NCBI RefSeq assembly: GCF_009834515.1
Contig: NZ_CP019426.1
Coordinates: forward strand, 2,717,501-2,781,500
Origin: Pseudomonas sp. R84
Lineage (GTDB): Bacteria > Pseudomonadota > Gammaproteobacteria > Pseudomonadales > Pseudomonadaceae
DNA length: 64,000 nucleotides
Reading direction: 5' to 3'
Within the stretch, counting starts at the first letter, position 1. The number at the start of each line of letters is the position of its first letter. The translations under genes and the position numbers were made by a program. A model generated the notes under the pieces. That model saw only the letters and a list, made by a program, of their open reading frames with translations, was not told the origin of the DNA and searched no databases. This document shows positions 1-8,474 of this stretch, piece by piece.

Positions 1-3000
1 GCACCAGCAAGTCGAGGTTGTAAGCCTGGGCGATCTTGCGGAAGGTGTCGCCGGTGGCCGAGCCGATCAAGGCACTGAGTCGCGCCCAGCGTTGATACTC
101 GGCATATGCCGAGGCAATCTGCTGCGCCAGTGCCTGATTGGCGTTCTGCCGGCGCTGGTCTTCGACCTGTTCGGCGCGCAATTCGGCGCACTGCTGTTCG
201 CTGACGGTGAACTGGTTTTGCAGGTCCGCGAGGGCGCTGGCCAGTTGTTCGGCATCCAGATTGCCGTTGTGCTGCGCCTGATGATCGAGCAGACGCTGGT
301 CACGCTCCTGCAACAACACCTTGGCCTGTTCGATGGCTTTTTCGTTGTGCTGCAAGCGCTGGCGCAGCTCGGCGACCTGCCCGTCGTCGACCCGCAACAG
401 GTCTTCGAGGCCGCCGTCATCCAGTTCAGGATGGCGAGCGCGCCAGTCGGCAATCTTGCTGGCCAGATCCTGGTCTTCGCTTTGCAGCGCCTGCAAACGT
501 TCCTGCTGCGCCTTGAGTTCGGCGGCGATCTGCACGAGTTGCGTGCGCACGTTCTGCAGTTCCTGCGCGGTACCGGTTTCGGCATTGCGCGCCTGCTCAA
601 CCGCTTGCTCAAGCTGCTGCTGCCAGTGTTCGGCGCTGCTGTGCTCGCCGAGCAACTGTGCAAGTTTTTGCTGGCAGGCTTGCTGTTGCTCAGTGAGCGC
701 GGCGAATTGCTGTTCGGCGCTGAGCAACTGCTGTGCGCGGGTCTGCTGGCGATCCTGCTCCTTCTCCAGCGTCTGCTGACGTTGTTGCTGTTCGGTCTGC
801 TCCTCCTTCTGCTGATCGACCTGCGCCAGGCGCTCGGCAATCTGCCGGTCGAGCTGCATGAAGGTCGCCGCCGGTTCCTGGCGCAAGGCCTCAAGGGTGT
901 CGGCCGGCAGTAGACTGCCGAACGCAGTGAGTTCTTCGTCGAGGCGCTGACGGTCGCTGCTCAGCTCGCGCTGCTGATTGCTCAGGTGCTGCGCCGCTTG
1001 TTGATGCGTAGTTTCGGCCTGACGCAATTGCTGGGTCAGACGCGCGGCATCCTGTTGCAGGGTGAGCAGGGCGCTCTGGCGTTGTTCGTCCTGAGTGATG
1101 CTCTGGTTCAGTTGCTCGTTTTGCCGGGCGAGCCAGCCATCGCGCTTGTCGGCGTCCTGATTGAACAACTGCGCGGACAGCGGATGCGCGTCGAGGCTTG
1201 GCGCCAACGCTTGTTGCTGAGTGGCCAGTTGTTCCTGCTGTTGCAGTAATTCTTTTTGCTGAGCTATCACGCCACCGACTTCGGCGCGCAGTTCGATGAG
1301 TTTTTCCTTGAGCTGATCGACTACTTGCTGAGCGTTGGCCTGTTCGCTTTCGTCGTGGCGGCCGAGGCTTTGCAACAGCGCTTCGGGCTGATGATACGGA
1401 TGCTCGTTGCTGCCGCAGACCGGACACGGCTGATCATCCTGCAACTGCGCGCGCAACTCTTCGACGCTGGCACTGCGCGCCAGCCGCTGACGTTCAAGCA
1501 GCTCGCGAGTGACGTTGAGGGTTTGCTCGGCAACGGTCAGCTCGGCCTTGGTTTTTATGCCGTCCTGAGTCAGCCGCTCGCGTTCCAGCTGGGCGCTGAG
1601 CTGGCGTTGTTGCAGTTCGCTGCTGCGCTTGTCGAGATCTTGCTGCGTGGCCCACAGACGCGACAGGTCTTCGAAGGCGCGCAGTTGTTTACGGTTGTCC
1701 TGCAACAGCGTGCTGAGGAGGCCGATCTGTTCGGCGACGGCATCAGGTTCGGCGCCGGCCTCCTTGAATAGCATTTCCAGTTGCTGCTTTTGCGTGGTCA
1801 GCTCTGCGGCGCTGCGAGTGGCGTTTTCTTCGAGGCTCGCCAGTTCCGCCTGACCCTTGTTCAAGCGATTGCCGATCAACATCAACTGTTGCAGGCGATC
1901 GCGGTAGGCATTCCACGCATCACTCAGCGGTGCCAGATGGGTACTTTGCTCCAGCTCAGCGGCGATGCGTTGTAGGCGTTCGGCGACTTGGGTCTGTTTA
2001 TCCAGCAAGGCTTGAATGGCATTCTGGCCCTCGGTGCAAGCCTGCTGCGCATTGAGCTTGGCTTCGGTACTTTGCGCGACATCCTTGGCCAGACGGGCGA
2101 GGGTGCTTTGCTCATCAAAGGCCTGACGCAACAGCGGCGCGTTTTCACTTTGCCGTTGCTGCGCTTCGCTCAGGGCAACTTTCGCCGCTTCCAGAGTTTG
2201 CTCCAGTTGCGTCTGGCGCTCAGTCAGTTCGGCATGTTGCCGGGTGTGCGCGGCAATTTGCGCGGCCAGTGGCGTCAGCAGGGCATCGAGTTCGCTTTTG
2301 CGCGCGAACTGATGCCGCTGCGGGCCGAGCTGCTCCAGCCGCGTCAGTTTCACCCGTTCGCCGGCCAGACTGTCGGATTGCTGCTGTGCGCTGTGCAATT
2401 GCTCGGTGGCAGCTTGCTGCGCGTCCTGCAACACACGCAAATCCTTGAGCCAGCTGTGTTGTTGCTCAAGTTGTTTGAGCTGCGCCTGCTGCAACTTCAT
2501 TTGCTGTTGTGCAGCATTGAAACGCTCATCCAGCTCGGCCCGGGCTTCAGGTGCCAACGGGGTCACGCCGGTGGCCTGATCCTGCAACAGCTTGTGCGCT
2601 TCGCGGGCCTCTTTGGTCTTGTCGAAGGCGCGGCGGCCGAGGCGGGTGTACAGCGCGGTGTCGGTGAGCTTTTCCAGCAGCTCGCTGCGGTCGTTGTCGT
2701 CAGCCTTGAGGAATGCGCTGAACTCGCTCTGGGCCAGCAGCACGGCGCGGGTGAACTGTTCGAAGTTCAGGCCGAGCGCAGCTTCCAGTTGAGTTTTGTA
2801 TTCGCCTTTTTGGCTGGCGAGCAGTTGATCCTGATCGATGTCGCGCAGGCTCTGACGGCTGGCCTGCAGCTTGCCGCCGGCCTTCTCGCGGGCGCGGTTG
2901 GCCTCCCAGCGCGCACGATAACGACGGCCATCGACACCGACGAAATCCACTTCGGCATAACCTTCGCCGGTACCGCGACGCAGCAGAGTGCGCGGGTCGC

Positions 3001-3238
3001 CGGTGGCGATTTCACCGTCGGCATCCGGGACTTTGGCGTCACGTCCGGTGTTGTTCAGACGCGGCACAGCGCCAAACAACGCCAGGCACAACGCGTCGAG
3101 CAGGGTGCTTTTACCGGCGCCGGTCGGGCCGGTGATCGCGAACAAACCGGCGCTGGCCAATGGTTCACCGGTGAAATCGATTTCGAACGGGCCGGCCAGC
3201 GAGGCCAGGTTCTTCAAGCGAATGGCGAGAATCTTCAT
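1..3238 (-). CDS. sbcC: SbcC, large subunit of the SbcCD nuclease (C-terminus off window)
   Basis: SMC/Rad50-like ATPase that pairs with SbcD to cleave DNA hairpins and process double-strand ends. The frame opens at the ATG read on the minus strand at 3238 (MKILAIRLKN) and stays open to base 1, giving about 1079 codons. The family is usually near 1200 residues, so the C-terminal ATPase lobe with Walker B is outside. An N-terminal Walker A (GPTGAGKST) is followed by a long Gln/Glu/Leu-rich coiled coil. Near residue 605 the motif CPVCG marks the zinc hook. The start overlaps the sbcD stop by 4 bases, which indicates translational coupling. Both other frames show long shadow ORFs, as expected for GC-rich coiled-coil DNA. 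Confidence 0.95.
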   Translation of the reverse strand, partial: MKILAIRLKNLASLAGPFEIDFTGEPLASAGLFAITGPTGAGKSTLLDALCLALFGAVPRLNNTGRDAKVPDADGEIATGDPRTLLRRGTGEGYAEVDFVGVDGRRYRARWEANRAREKAGGKLQASRQSLRDIDQDQLLASQKGEYKTQLEAALGLNFEQFTRAVLLAQSEFSAFLKADDNDRSELLEKLTDTALYTRLGRRAFDKTKEAREAHKLLQDQATGVTPLAPEARAELDERFNAAQQQMKLQQAQLKQLEQQHSWLKDLRVLQDAQQAATEQLHSAQQQSDSLAGERVKLTRLEQLGPQRHQFARKSELDALLTPLAAQIAAHTRQHAELTERQTQLEQTLEAAKVALSEAQQRQSENAPLLRQAFDEQSTLARLAKDVAQSTEAKLNAQQACTEGQNAIQALLDKQTQVAERLQRIAAELEQSTHLAPLSDAWNAYRDRLQQLMLIGNRLNKGQAELASLEENATRSAAELTTQKQQLEMLFKEAGAEPDAVAEQIGLLSTLLQDNRKQLRAFEDLSRLWATQQDLDKRSSELQQRQLSAQLERERLTQDGIKTKAELTVAEQTLNVTRELLERQRLARSASVEELRAQLQDDQPCPVCGSNEHPYHQPEALLQSLGRHDESEQANAQQVVDQLKEKLIELRAEVGGVIAQQKELLQQQEQLATQQQALAPSLDAHPLSAQLFNQDADKRDGWLARQNEQLNQSITQDEQRQSALLTLQQDAARLTQQLRQAETTHQQAAQHLSNQQRELSSDRQRLDEELTAFGSLLPADTLEALRQEPAATFMQLDRQIAERLAQVDQQKEEQTEQQQRQQTLEKEQDRQQTRAQQLLSAEQQFAALTEQQQACQQKLAQLLGEHSSAEHWQQQLEQAVEQARNAETGTAQELQNVRTQLVQIAAELKAQQERLQALQSEDQDLASKIADWRARHPELDDGGLEDLLRVDDGQVAELRQRLQHNEKAIEQAKVLLQERDQRLLDHQAQHNGNLDAEQLASALADLQNQFTVSEQQCAELRAEQVEDQRRQNANQALAQQIASAYAEYQRWARLSALIGSATGDTFRKIAQAYNLDLLV

Positions 3239-4479
3239 GGCTGCTCGCCCTCCAGTTGTACGTCCTGCAGCAATTCGGCAAAGTCCTTCAGCGTCTGCTC
3301 ATCGACCTCGTTGCCGTAGTTGTCGAGCCAGGCGCGGCTGAACAGTTCTTGCGGAGTAAGTTGGTCGAGTTCGATCAGTGCGGCGCCGTCTTCGGTACCG
3401 TCAGCTCCACGATTGCCGGCGTATTCGGCGGCGATGCGCACCAGGCGCACGGCTTTGCCTTGCAGGGCGCTTTCGACTTGATGGCGCAAATCCGGCTGCG
3501 GCTCGTCGAGGGTTACCCGTACTTCCAGCCACGGTTGACGCTGGGTTTCGGCGAGCAGGTCGATGTTCGGCAGATCGGCCAGTTGCAGCAGAATCTCGGC
3601 CAGCGGTGCCGGGCCGATGCGTTGCAGATTGACCGAGCGCGGGATCAGTTTCGGCTCGACGCTGACCAGGGTTTCACCGTCGAGAATGACGTCGAGGATC
3701 TGGTGCTGATAGCCAATCTCCGAAAACGACAACGGAATCGGCGAGCCGCTATAACGAATGCGTTCTTCACCGTTGACCTTCTGCGGCTTGTGCAAATGGC
3801 CGAGGGCGACATAGCTGATGCTCGGCCCGAACAGGCTGGCGGGCAGGGCTTCGGCGTTGCCGATGATCAGGCTGCGCTCGGAGTCTTCCGACACCGAACC
3901 GCCGGCCATGTGCGCGTGGCTGATGGCGATCAGCGCCTGACCGGGTTTGCGCTTGGCGTTGGCCGCTTCGATCAGCCATTCATGCACCTGACCGATGCCG
4001 CGCAGATAGTTGTCGCCCAGATGCGCGCCAGTCACCTCCGCCGGACGCAGGAACGGCAGCGCCAGACACCACGCAGCAATTTCGCCTTGGGCATTGGGCA
4101 ACGGCAGCAGCAGACGCTCGGCATCGAGTTGACCGTCATCCAGCCACAGCACCCGACCCAGCGCATGGGTGCGCAAACGGCGCATCAGCGGCGCGGGCAG
4201 TTCGATCCGCGAGCCGGAATCGTGGTTGCCGGCAATCATCACGATGGTCAGCAACGGCTGCTGTTCGTGGGCGCTGACGATGAAATCGTAGAGGCGTTCC
4301 TGGGCTTTGACCGGCGGATTGACCGTGTCGAAGATGTCCCCGGCAATCAGCAGCACATCCGGCTGCGCCAGTTGCAGTTGGCGCAGCAGCCATTCGAGGA
4401 AGCACGCATGCTCGAAATCGCGCTCCTGGCCGTGCAGGTTTTGCCCAAGGTGCCAGTCGGAGGTGTGGAACAGACGCAA
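3235..4479 (-). CDS. sbcD: SbcD, nuclease subunit of SbcCD
   Basis: Mre11-type metallophosphoesterase, 414 residues, the usual family length. Metal-binding motifs appear in order: HTSDWHLG near the N-terminus, GDIFDTVN, AGNHDSGSR, SHAHMAGG and GHLHKPQ. These supply the Asp, His and Asn ligands of the two-metal nuclease centre. The C-terminal part is the SbcD capping domain. It is the first gene of an sbcD-sbcC operon and overlaps sbcC by 4 bases. The promoter should lie in the 200 bases above 4479, shared divergently with the small-gene island. Family and start are clear. Confidence 0.95.
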   Translation of the reverse strand: MRLFHTSDWHLGQNLHGQERDFEHACFLEWLLRQLQLAQPDVLLIAGDIFDTVNPPVKAQERLYDFIVSAHEQQPLLTIVMIAGNHDSGSRIELPAPLMRRLRTHALGRVLWLDDGQLDAERLLLPLPNAQGEIAAWCLALPFLRPAEVTGAHLGDNYLRGIGQVHEWLIEAANAKRKPGQALIAISHAHMAGGSVSEDSERSLIIGNAEALPASLFGPSISYVALGHLHKPQKVNGEERIRYSGSPIPLSFSEIGYQHQILDVILDGETLVSVEPKLIPRSVNLQRIGPAPLAEILLQLADLPNIDLLAETQRQPWLEVRVTLDEPQPDLRHQVESALQGKAVRLVRIAAEYAGNRGADGTEDGAALIELDQLTPQELFSRAWLDNYGNEVDEQTLKDFAELLQDVQLEGEQP

Positions 4480-4691
4480 GGTGGACTCCGCAACAATTAA
4501 AGAGGTGATGGCCGCGAAGAAATGAAGGGCGGCGAAAGAGGGGAGAGTTTACAGATTATTGCGGTGGGAGGGCTTGTCCGGACGGCACGCGGCCGGGCAT
4601 TTCGATGAATCCCTTGATTGACGCCCAAACAGCAGCTATCTAGTATCTGGCCATCATATTGATATCACCTCGGATGCATGGAGCAAACGCA

Positions 4692-5237
4692 GTGCAACTG
4701 ATCAACTCTATACCCCCGGTCATCGACACTGAACAATATGACGCCTGGAAGAAACAGTGGGCGAATCAGGAAGGCCTGGATATCCATTCTTACATCCATG
4801 ATCAATGCCACCCGGAACAGATGCTGGTGTTTTCGACATTGTTCTTCCCGACGTTCGTCATGTCTCAAGGGGGCGTTTTTCTAGAGCGAAATTTTTCAGT
4901 AGAAACGTTCGCGCGCTGCTTGAGTCTGGCCTCTCACGACATGGCAGAGGCTGAGCGACTGTTGAATTATGTGAAGCTCTACGATGTTTTTGGTCAATAC
5001 GGGGATGGCGTATCAGCAAGCATATTTCTGCAGTTGTGCGAGGTCATTGGTTTTGCCTGGCGCATGGTGCTGAAGGAAAAATTCCCGGACAAATCATTTA
5101 GTGTCGAGGTCTCGAACTCCGACGAAAATTACGGTCCGGTGATTACGTTTTATCAGGTGAAGCAATTATTGATAGTGGGTCGGCAGGCTTTCCGCCCGGA
5201 GAATCCGGACAGTGAAGATACTTTGCCCGAGGTGTGA
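4692..5237 (+). CDS. Hypothetical protein, first gene of an immunity-like island
   Basis: 181 residues beginning at GTG 4692 (MQLINSIPPV). GGAG at 4679-4682 sits about nine bases ahead and decided this start. An in-frame ATG at 4674 and a TTG at 4659 are alternatives with poorer spacing. I do not recognise a family. The protein is soluble and mildly acidic, with aromatic-rich helices (FFPTFVMSQGG), no signal peptide and no membrane segment. It opens a run of small same-strand genes that resemble toxin immunity proteins, and overlaps the next gene by 26 bases. Its role as an immunity protein is inferred from context only. Confidence 0.65.
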   Translation: MQLINSIPPVIDTEQYDAWKKQWANQEGLDIHSYIHDQCHPEQMLVFSTLFFPTFVMSQGGVFLERNFSVETFARCLSLASHDMAEAERLLNYVKLYDVFGQYGDGVSASIFLQLCEVIGFAWRMVLKEKFPDKSFSVEVSNSDENYGPVITFYQVKQLLIVGRQAFRPENPDSEDTLPEV

Positions 5238-5430
5238 GCAGGACCACATTGTCGGTGCCAGTATCAGGGCTACCGGGACTGAGTTATTTATATGCCCAGA
5301 GTGTGACGCCATCTGGTTTTCAATTGAGAAAATCGGCGTTGGACCTTTTATGGATTATGGTACTTACATGCAAAGCATGGGGCTTTCAATGCTGTGGGAC
5401 GAGTTGGACGTCATTTCCGAAGAGCCATAG
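5212..5430 (+). CDS. Small zinc-ribbon protein
   Basis: 72 residues from GTG 5212. Two cysteine pairs, CPRC near the N-terminus and CPEC about 22 residues later, form a rubredoxin-like zinc knuckle, followed by an acidic helix (MDYGTYMQSMGLSMLWDELD). Small proteins with this layout are commonly found in orphan immunity loci of proteobacteria; their biochemical role is unknown to me. It overlaps the preceding gene by 26 bases, so the two are probably co-translated. A degenerate palindromic repeat begins ten bases after its stop. Confidence 0.65.
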   Translation: MKILCPRCEQDHIVGASIRATGTELFICPECDAIWFSIEKIGVGPFMDYGTYMQSMGLSMLWDELDVISEEP

Positions 5431-5439
5431 GTGGTGAAT

Positions 5440-5474
5440 GGGATAGACCACGTTTAAATAAACGTTGTCATTCC
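5440..5474. repeat. Degenerate GGGRYAGACCAC palindrome, copy 1
   Basis: Imperfect inverted repeat with left arm GGGATAGACCACGTTTA and a right arm whose reverse complement is GGGAATGACAACGTTTA, 14 of 17 positions matching. Related palindromes recur at 7660-7707 and 8711-8748, always between island genes. The sequence class resembles the GGGGACAGACCAC palindromes scattered in many proteobacteria; this assignment is from memory. Confidence 0.6.
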
Positions 5475-5538
5475 CCGGTTCTCCAGCCTTTCCGGGGGGG
5501 GTGGAATTGCTGTTGATGAGAAATGGAAGGAAGAGTCG

Positions 5539-5748
5539 TTGGGCGCAAAAGACGCATTGTTTTCCGGTGAGAAGAATACTGGTTTGCTTGAGGTTTTGAG
5601 GTCTTGCTTTCCTGCTATCAACCTTGCGTTCGTGCTGGATTGGGTTCCTGAACAAGGGGAAGATATCTATTGGTTGCTGGTTGATAACTCAAGAGTAGCC
5701 ATGATTGAAAGATTTGAACTGGGTGAAGGATTAGCTAATGAGTTTTGA
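5539..5748 (+). CDS. Small immunity-like protein, possibly N-terminally truncated
   Basis: At least 69 residues from TTG 5539, with an AAGGA ribosome-binding site seven bases upstream. The same frame is open back to 5458 through a run of eight G, so the coding part probably once started earlier: the residues just before 5539 (DEKWKEES) read like real protein. A characteristic segment is FVLDWVPEQGEDIYWLL. I think this is an orphan immunity relative but cannot name a family. It overlaps the next gene by 11 bases. It lies 64 bases after palindrome copy 1, which may mark a recombination point that removed the original start. Confidence 0.5.
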   Translation: MGAKDALFSGEKNTGLLEVLRSCFPAINLAFVLDWVPEQGEDIYWLLVDNSRVAMIERFELGEGLANEF

Positions 5749-6193
5749 AATCCTGCTGGAAAAAGAGCCTTTCGAGCACTTTGGAACCCAGGCCTTACGT
5801 GGATTGATACGACTGGGTGACGAAGAGGAAAACTTCTTTGCTCCGATCTCCTTCTGGGGCAGGCAGGAATACGTGAGTAGCTGGTACTCATCGCTTTGTC
5901 TCGGTCTCGAAAGGAGACAGCATTCTGTATTAGTCACTTCAATGCTTGATCCAGACTCCGCAAATTTTCTGATGGTCTGGGTTTTATACTTTGTTGGAGA
6001 GTCTGTTCACATTCAGAATAATGTGGTTTTTCTAGACTACGTTGTTTCCGGGTTCAATCTGGATGATGTTAATTCTTACGTCGGTGCACGAGAGGTCGTT
6101 AACGAAGATGGCGACAGGATTTCCGAGTGGGTCGTCCCTCTGTCGGAGGTGCTCAGTTTCAAAGAAAAGTTGAAGATGGAAGTCGATGCTTGA
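5738..6193 (+). CDS. CdiI-like contact-dependent inhibition immunity protein
   Basis: 151 residues from ATG 5738, overlapping the previous stop by 11 bases. Sequence signs are a small soluble protein with SFWGRQEYVSSW, a DP motif followed by F-x-x-V-W-x-L-Y, then VHIQNNVVF and a C-terminal NEDGDRISEWVVPL. From memory this resembles the proteins annotated as contact-dependent growth inhibition immunity (CdiI-type), which bind and neutralise the C-terminal toxin domain of a delivered effector. No CdiA or Rhs gene is in the window, so its partner toxin is unknown. Family recognition is moderately secure; the exact toxin class is not. Confidence 0.6.
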   Translation: MSFEILLEKEPFEHFGTQALRGLIRLGDEEENFFAPISFWGRQEYVSSWYSSLCLGLERRQHSVLVTSMLDPDSANFLMVWVLYFVGESVHIQNNVVFLDYVVSGFNLDDVNSYVGAREVVNEDGDRISEWVVPLSEVLSFKEKLKMEVDA

Positions 6194-6271
6194 GCGCCGA
6201 AGAGCTACTAAACAGTCGCTTCGCGAAACGTAACAGTCAGAGTCGTACTGGAGATAAGGTTGAAGATTGAG

Positions 6272-6613
6272 ATGAATGATTTCGAGGCGGTGAAAGACCT
6301 GATCATCCAGTTGGTGAAAGAAAAAACCGGTGATTTTGATGCCGACAGTTGGGAGGCTGATTACAAGCTGAATTGGGAGTCCGAGTTGGCGGAAAGGCTT
6401 GAGAGCGCTCTTTTCAGTATGTCTAAAATGGCCTCCGCGAGGGAGAGTGGCGATGGTGTCATGTTGACGGCGGCGCTGGTGCATTCCCGGATGAATTTCA
6501 TGGACCTCGCAAATTTTTTCAGGGACATCTTTGACGATCTCGATGCACTGCTGGTAAAACCAGTCTGGCCGGATATTCCTGAAGGGTTTGATTACGGAAA
6601 AAGCGCAAATTAA
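6272..6613 (+). CDS. Immunity-like protein, family A copy 1
   Basis: 113 residues starting at ATG 6272 (MNDFEAVKDL). The start was chosen over TTG 6260 because the paralogue at 7732 begins at the matching ATG and the two share the upstream bases ATTGAG. The protein is highly acidic and helical with the conserved stretch FMDLANFFRDI and a C-terminal KPVWPDIPEGF. It is 65% identical (74 of 113, counted by eye) to the copy at 7732-8073. I do not recognise the family. Duplication and neighbours suggest an immunity role, which is inference. Confidence 0.6.
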   Translation: MNDFEAVKDLIIQLVKEKTGDFDADSWEADYKLNWESELAERLESALFSMSKMASARESGDGVMLTAALVHSRMNFMDLANFFRDIFDDLDALLVKPVWPDIPEGFDYGKSAN

Positions 6614-6692
6614 CGGGTCGTGCGGTTTTACCCTGATGGAATCCTGGCACAACGTTTTTCCCGTCTATGAATCCTAAATATCGGGCACATTC

Positions 6693-7106
6693 ATGGAGCT
6701 GAAGTTTTTTTATCACTCGGCCGGTCCTCACCCTGTTTTGGGCGAGGTCTTTTATGAAATGGCGCAAGTGAGCTCGGGGCAGGAGGGGGCTCAACGCTAT
6801 GAGCTTTATGTCTGCAGCGTGCTGGGCGCCGTTGCGCAAACCCCGGCCAGTTGTGATCGAATGCTTGGGTATCTGGCGGCTGTACTGGATGGCACAGAGC
6901 GATCAATTTGTGCGGGTGGAAACGACGTTGTTTTGAATATTGATACAGCGGGTGTGCAGGTTGACATTTCGATCAATGACGACTGGATCGGTCAGCCAGA
7001 AAGCAAATTCACCTTGCAGGAATGGCAAAAAATTCTTGAGGGCTGGAAACACCTTTTGGAGTTGCCCCAGGGGTCAGATGAGGTTGTGTTAGTCCAACTG
7101 CCATAG
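6693..7106 (+). CDS. Immunity-like protein, family B copy 1
   Basis: 137 residues from ATG 6693 (MELKFFYHSA). It is paralogous to the next gene; shared blocks are YVCSVL, GGNDV, GVQVDI, INDDW, GQP and a C-terminal EW-x-KIL-x-x-WKH-x-LELP. The pattern of a beta-rich middle and an amphipathic C-terminal helix is common in small immunity proteins, but I cannot name the family. Family A copy 1 lies 79 bases upstream, and the next copy starts 57 bases downstream across a small hairpin (7120-7139). Confidence 0.6.
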   Translation: MELKFFYHSAGPHPVLGEVFYEMAQVSSGQEGAQRYELYVCSVLGAVAQTPASCDRMLGYLAAVLDGTERSICAGGNDVVLNIDTAGVQVDISINDDWIGQPESKFTLQEWQKILEGWKHLLELPQGSDEVVLVQLP

Positions 7107-7119
7107 AAAATTTTGACCC

Positions 7120-7139
7120 TCAGCACACGCGCTGAGGAG
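7120..7139. other. Small hairpin between the two family B genes
   Basis: CCTCAGC and GCTGAGG form a perfect 7-base stem around ACACGC. There is no T-run, so it is not a standard terminator. It sits in the 56-base gap between two paralogous genes and could stabilise or process the message. Function unknown. Confidence 0.4.
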
Positions 7140-7162
7140 TAGTCGTAAATTCCAAGGCATTT

Positions 7163-7573
7163 ATGGAACTGAAATTTTATCAAACCGCCGGCGGTATCTA
7201 CCCCGAAGGACAGTTGTTTCACGCGATCGTTGAAGTGAATTGTGATCAGGAAGACGCGCAACGCTACCAGCTTTATGTATGCAGTGTTCTTGATGCCATC
7301 GCACAAGTTCCGGAGGATTGTGATCGTCTGCTGGCAGCTATTTCAACAGTAGAGCGGGGCGCGCAAACCTCAGTCACTGAAGGGGGAAACGATGTTCTGC
7401 TGAATATGAGCTCCGAGGGAGTACAGGTGGATATTCTGATCAACGATGACTGGACTGGTCAGCCGCAAAGCTGGTTTACGTTGGAGGAGTGGCGCAAGAT
7501 CCTGAAACAATGGAAGCATACTTTAGAGCTGCCAAAAGCTTCCGATGAGGTTGTGATACTGAAATTGCCATAG
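7163..7573 (+). CDS. Immunity-like protein, family B copy 2
   Basis: 136 residues from ATG 7163 (MELKFYQTAG). Roughly half identical to the gene just upstream, with all of the blocks listed there conserved and the differences clustered in residues 10-35 and 60-75. Divergence concentrated in surface patches is what one expects when duplicated immunity genes follow different toxins, but that is inference. Together with the flanking family A genes it makes an A-B-B'-A' order. Palindrome copy 2 lies 87 bases downstream, before the second family A gene. Confidence 0.6.
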   Translation: MELKFYQTAGGIYPEGQLFHAIVEVNCDQEDAQRYQLYVCSVLDAIAQVPEDCDRLLAAISTVERGAQTSVTEGGNDVLLNMSSEGVQVDILINDDWTGQPQSWFTLEEWRKILKQWKHTLELPKASDEVVILKLP

Positions 7574-7659
7574 TTGAAAAATGAATCAGGGGAGAGCGGC
7601 ACAGAGAGTTCTTACCGTTGAATCGAGTGACAATTTCTTGAGACATACGAGTAAATGAT

Positions 7660-7707
7660 GGGGACAGACCACTTTTAGAAAGTACTCCGAAAACGTAGTC
7701 TGTCCCC
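7660..7707. repeat. GGGGACAGACCAC palindrome, copy 2 (best preserved)
   Basis: Left arm GGGGACAGACCACTTTT and right arm AAAACGTAGTCTGTCCCC match at 16 of about 18 positions around a 13-base loop. The element lies in the 158-base gap between family B copy 2 and family A copy 2. The right arm is followed by GTTTTAC, so weak transcription termination on the plus strand is possible. It is the clearest of three related copies in the island. Confidence 0.7.
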
Positions 7708-7731
7708 GTTTTACTATGAGAGAAAATTGAG

Positions 7732-8073
7732 ATGAATGATTTTGAGTCGGTGAAACAGCTGATCATCGAGCTGATGAAAGAAAAGGCGGGTAGCTTTGAT
7801 GGCAATAGTTTGGAGGCCGATTACAAGCTGGACTGGGAGGTTGAACTTTCCGAAAGGTTGGGAAACGCTCTCTACAATATGTCCAGAGCGGCATCCGCCA
7901 AGGAAAATGCAGACGATGTCATGTTGAAAGTTGCGCTGATGAATTCACGTGTGGACTTCATGGATCTGGCTAATTTTTTCCGCGATATTTATGACGATCT
8001 CGATGCGCTGGTAAAAAAACCTATTTGGCCGGAAATCCCCAAAGGTTTTGTTTACGAAAAAGTTTCGGATTAA
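7732..8073 (+). CDS. Immunity-like protein, family A copy 2
   Basis: 113 residues from ATG 7732 (MNDFESVKQL), paralogous to 6272-6613 with 65% identity and no gaps. The FMDLANFFRDI block and the DDLDAL segment after it are unchanged; substitutions concentrate in residues 15-65. The upstream junction bases ATTGAG are shared with copy 1, so the duplicated unit included the start region. The next gene begins 35 bases downstream. No domain assignment can be made from sequence alone. Confidence 0.6.
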   Translation: MNDFESVKQLIIELMKEKAGSFDGNSLEADYKLDWEVELSERLGNALYNMSRAASAKENADDVMLKVALMNSRVDFMDLANFFRDIYDDLDALVKKPIWPEIPKGFVYEKVSD

Positions 8074-8108
8074 GAGGCCGCTGGCTGGGGTGTAAACGGG
8101 GGGGTAGG

Positions 8109-8453
8109 ATGAGTGAAGACGAAATTTATCGCCAGATCGGCCAAATTCTGATTAACACTGCTCCTGATACAGCGAGTGCGGTTATCGTTGAGGCTGAACT
8201 TTCACCCGAGGATGATCATTGTAAGTTGTTGTTTGACTATATTGATGAGAATGGAAAGAAAGATTGGTTCAGCCCAGGCAGCCCAGAGGTCGATGTTGGT
8301 ATTCATGAAAACCTGATAGCGCTGAGGAATCTCTATAAAGCGCAAAACATGACATCCGGGCTACCGGTTTGGAACAGCTGTGTTATCACGTTGGATACCG
8401 TGCTGGGGAAGTTGAAAATTGATTTCAACTACATTGCGCCAGAAGAAGGTTGA
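8109..8453 (+). CDS. YezG-like (DUF600) immunity protein
   Basis: 114 residues. Start is ATG 8109 (MSEDEIYRQI) with GGGTAGG directly before it; the frame is open upstream but the earlier region matches nothing. The layout fits the YezG/DUF600 family of antitoxins for LXG-type or other polymorphic toxins: an N-terminal IYRQIGQIL helix, a beta strand ending FDYIDENGKK, a middle helix LIALRNLYKAQ, and the ending VLGKLKIDFNY that corresponds to the family's KF-x-x-DF-x-Y tail. YezG in Bacillus neutralises the nuclease YeeF. No toxin gene is adjacent here. Confidence 0.6.
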   Translation: MSEDEIYRQIGQILINTAPDTASAVIVEAELSPEDDHCKLLFDYIDENGKKDWFSPGSPEVDVGIHENLIALRNLYKAQNMTSGLPVWNSCVITLDTVLGKLKIDFNYIAPEEG

Positions 8454-8474
8454 GTGTTTTTTTCCTGTAAAGCC

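Noticed and set aside
92..3319. Long plus-strand open frames opposite sbcC
   Set aside because: They are shadows of the Gln/Leu-rich coiled coil on the minus strand; composition is repetitive Leu/Gln and matches no family.
4659..4691. TTG and ATG starts ahead of the first island gene
   Set aside because: Spacing to a ribosome-binding site is poor; GTG 4692 with GGAG is better placed.
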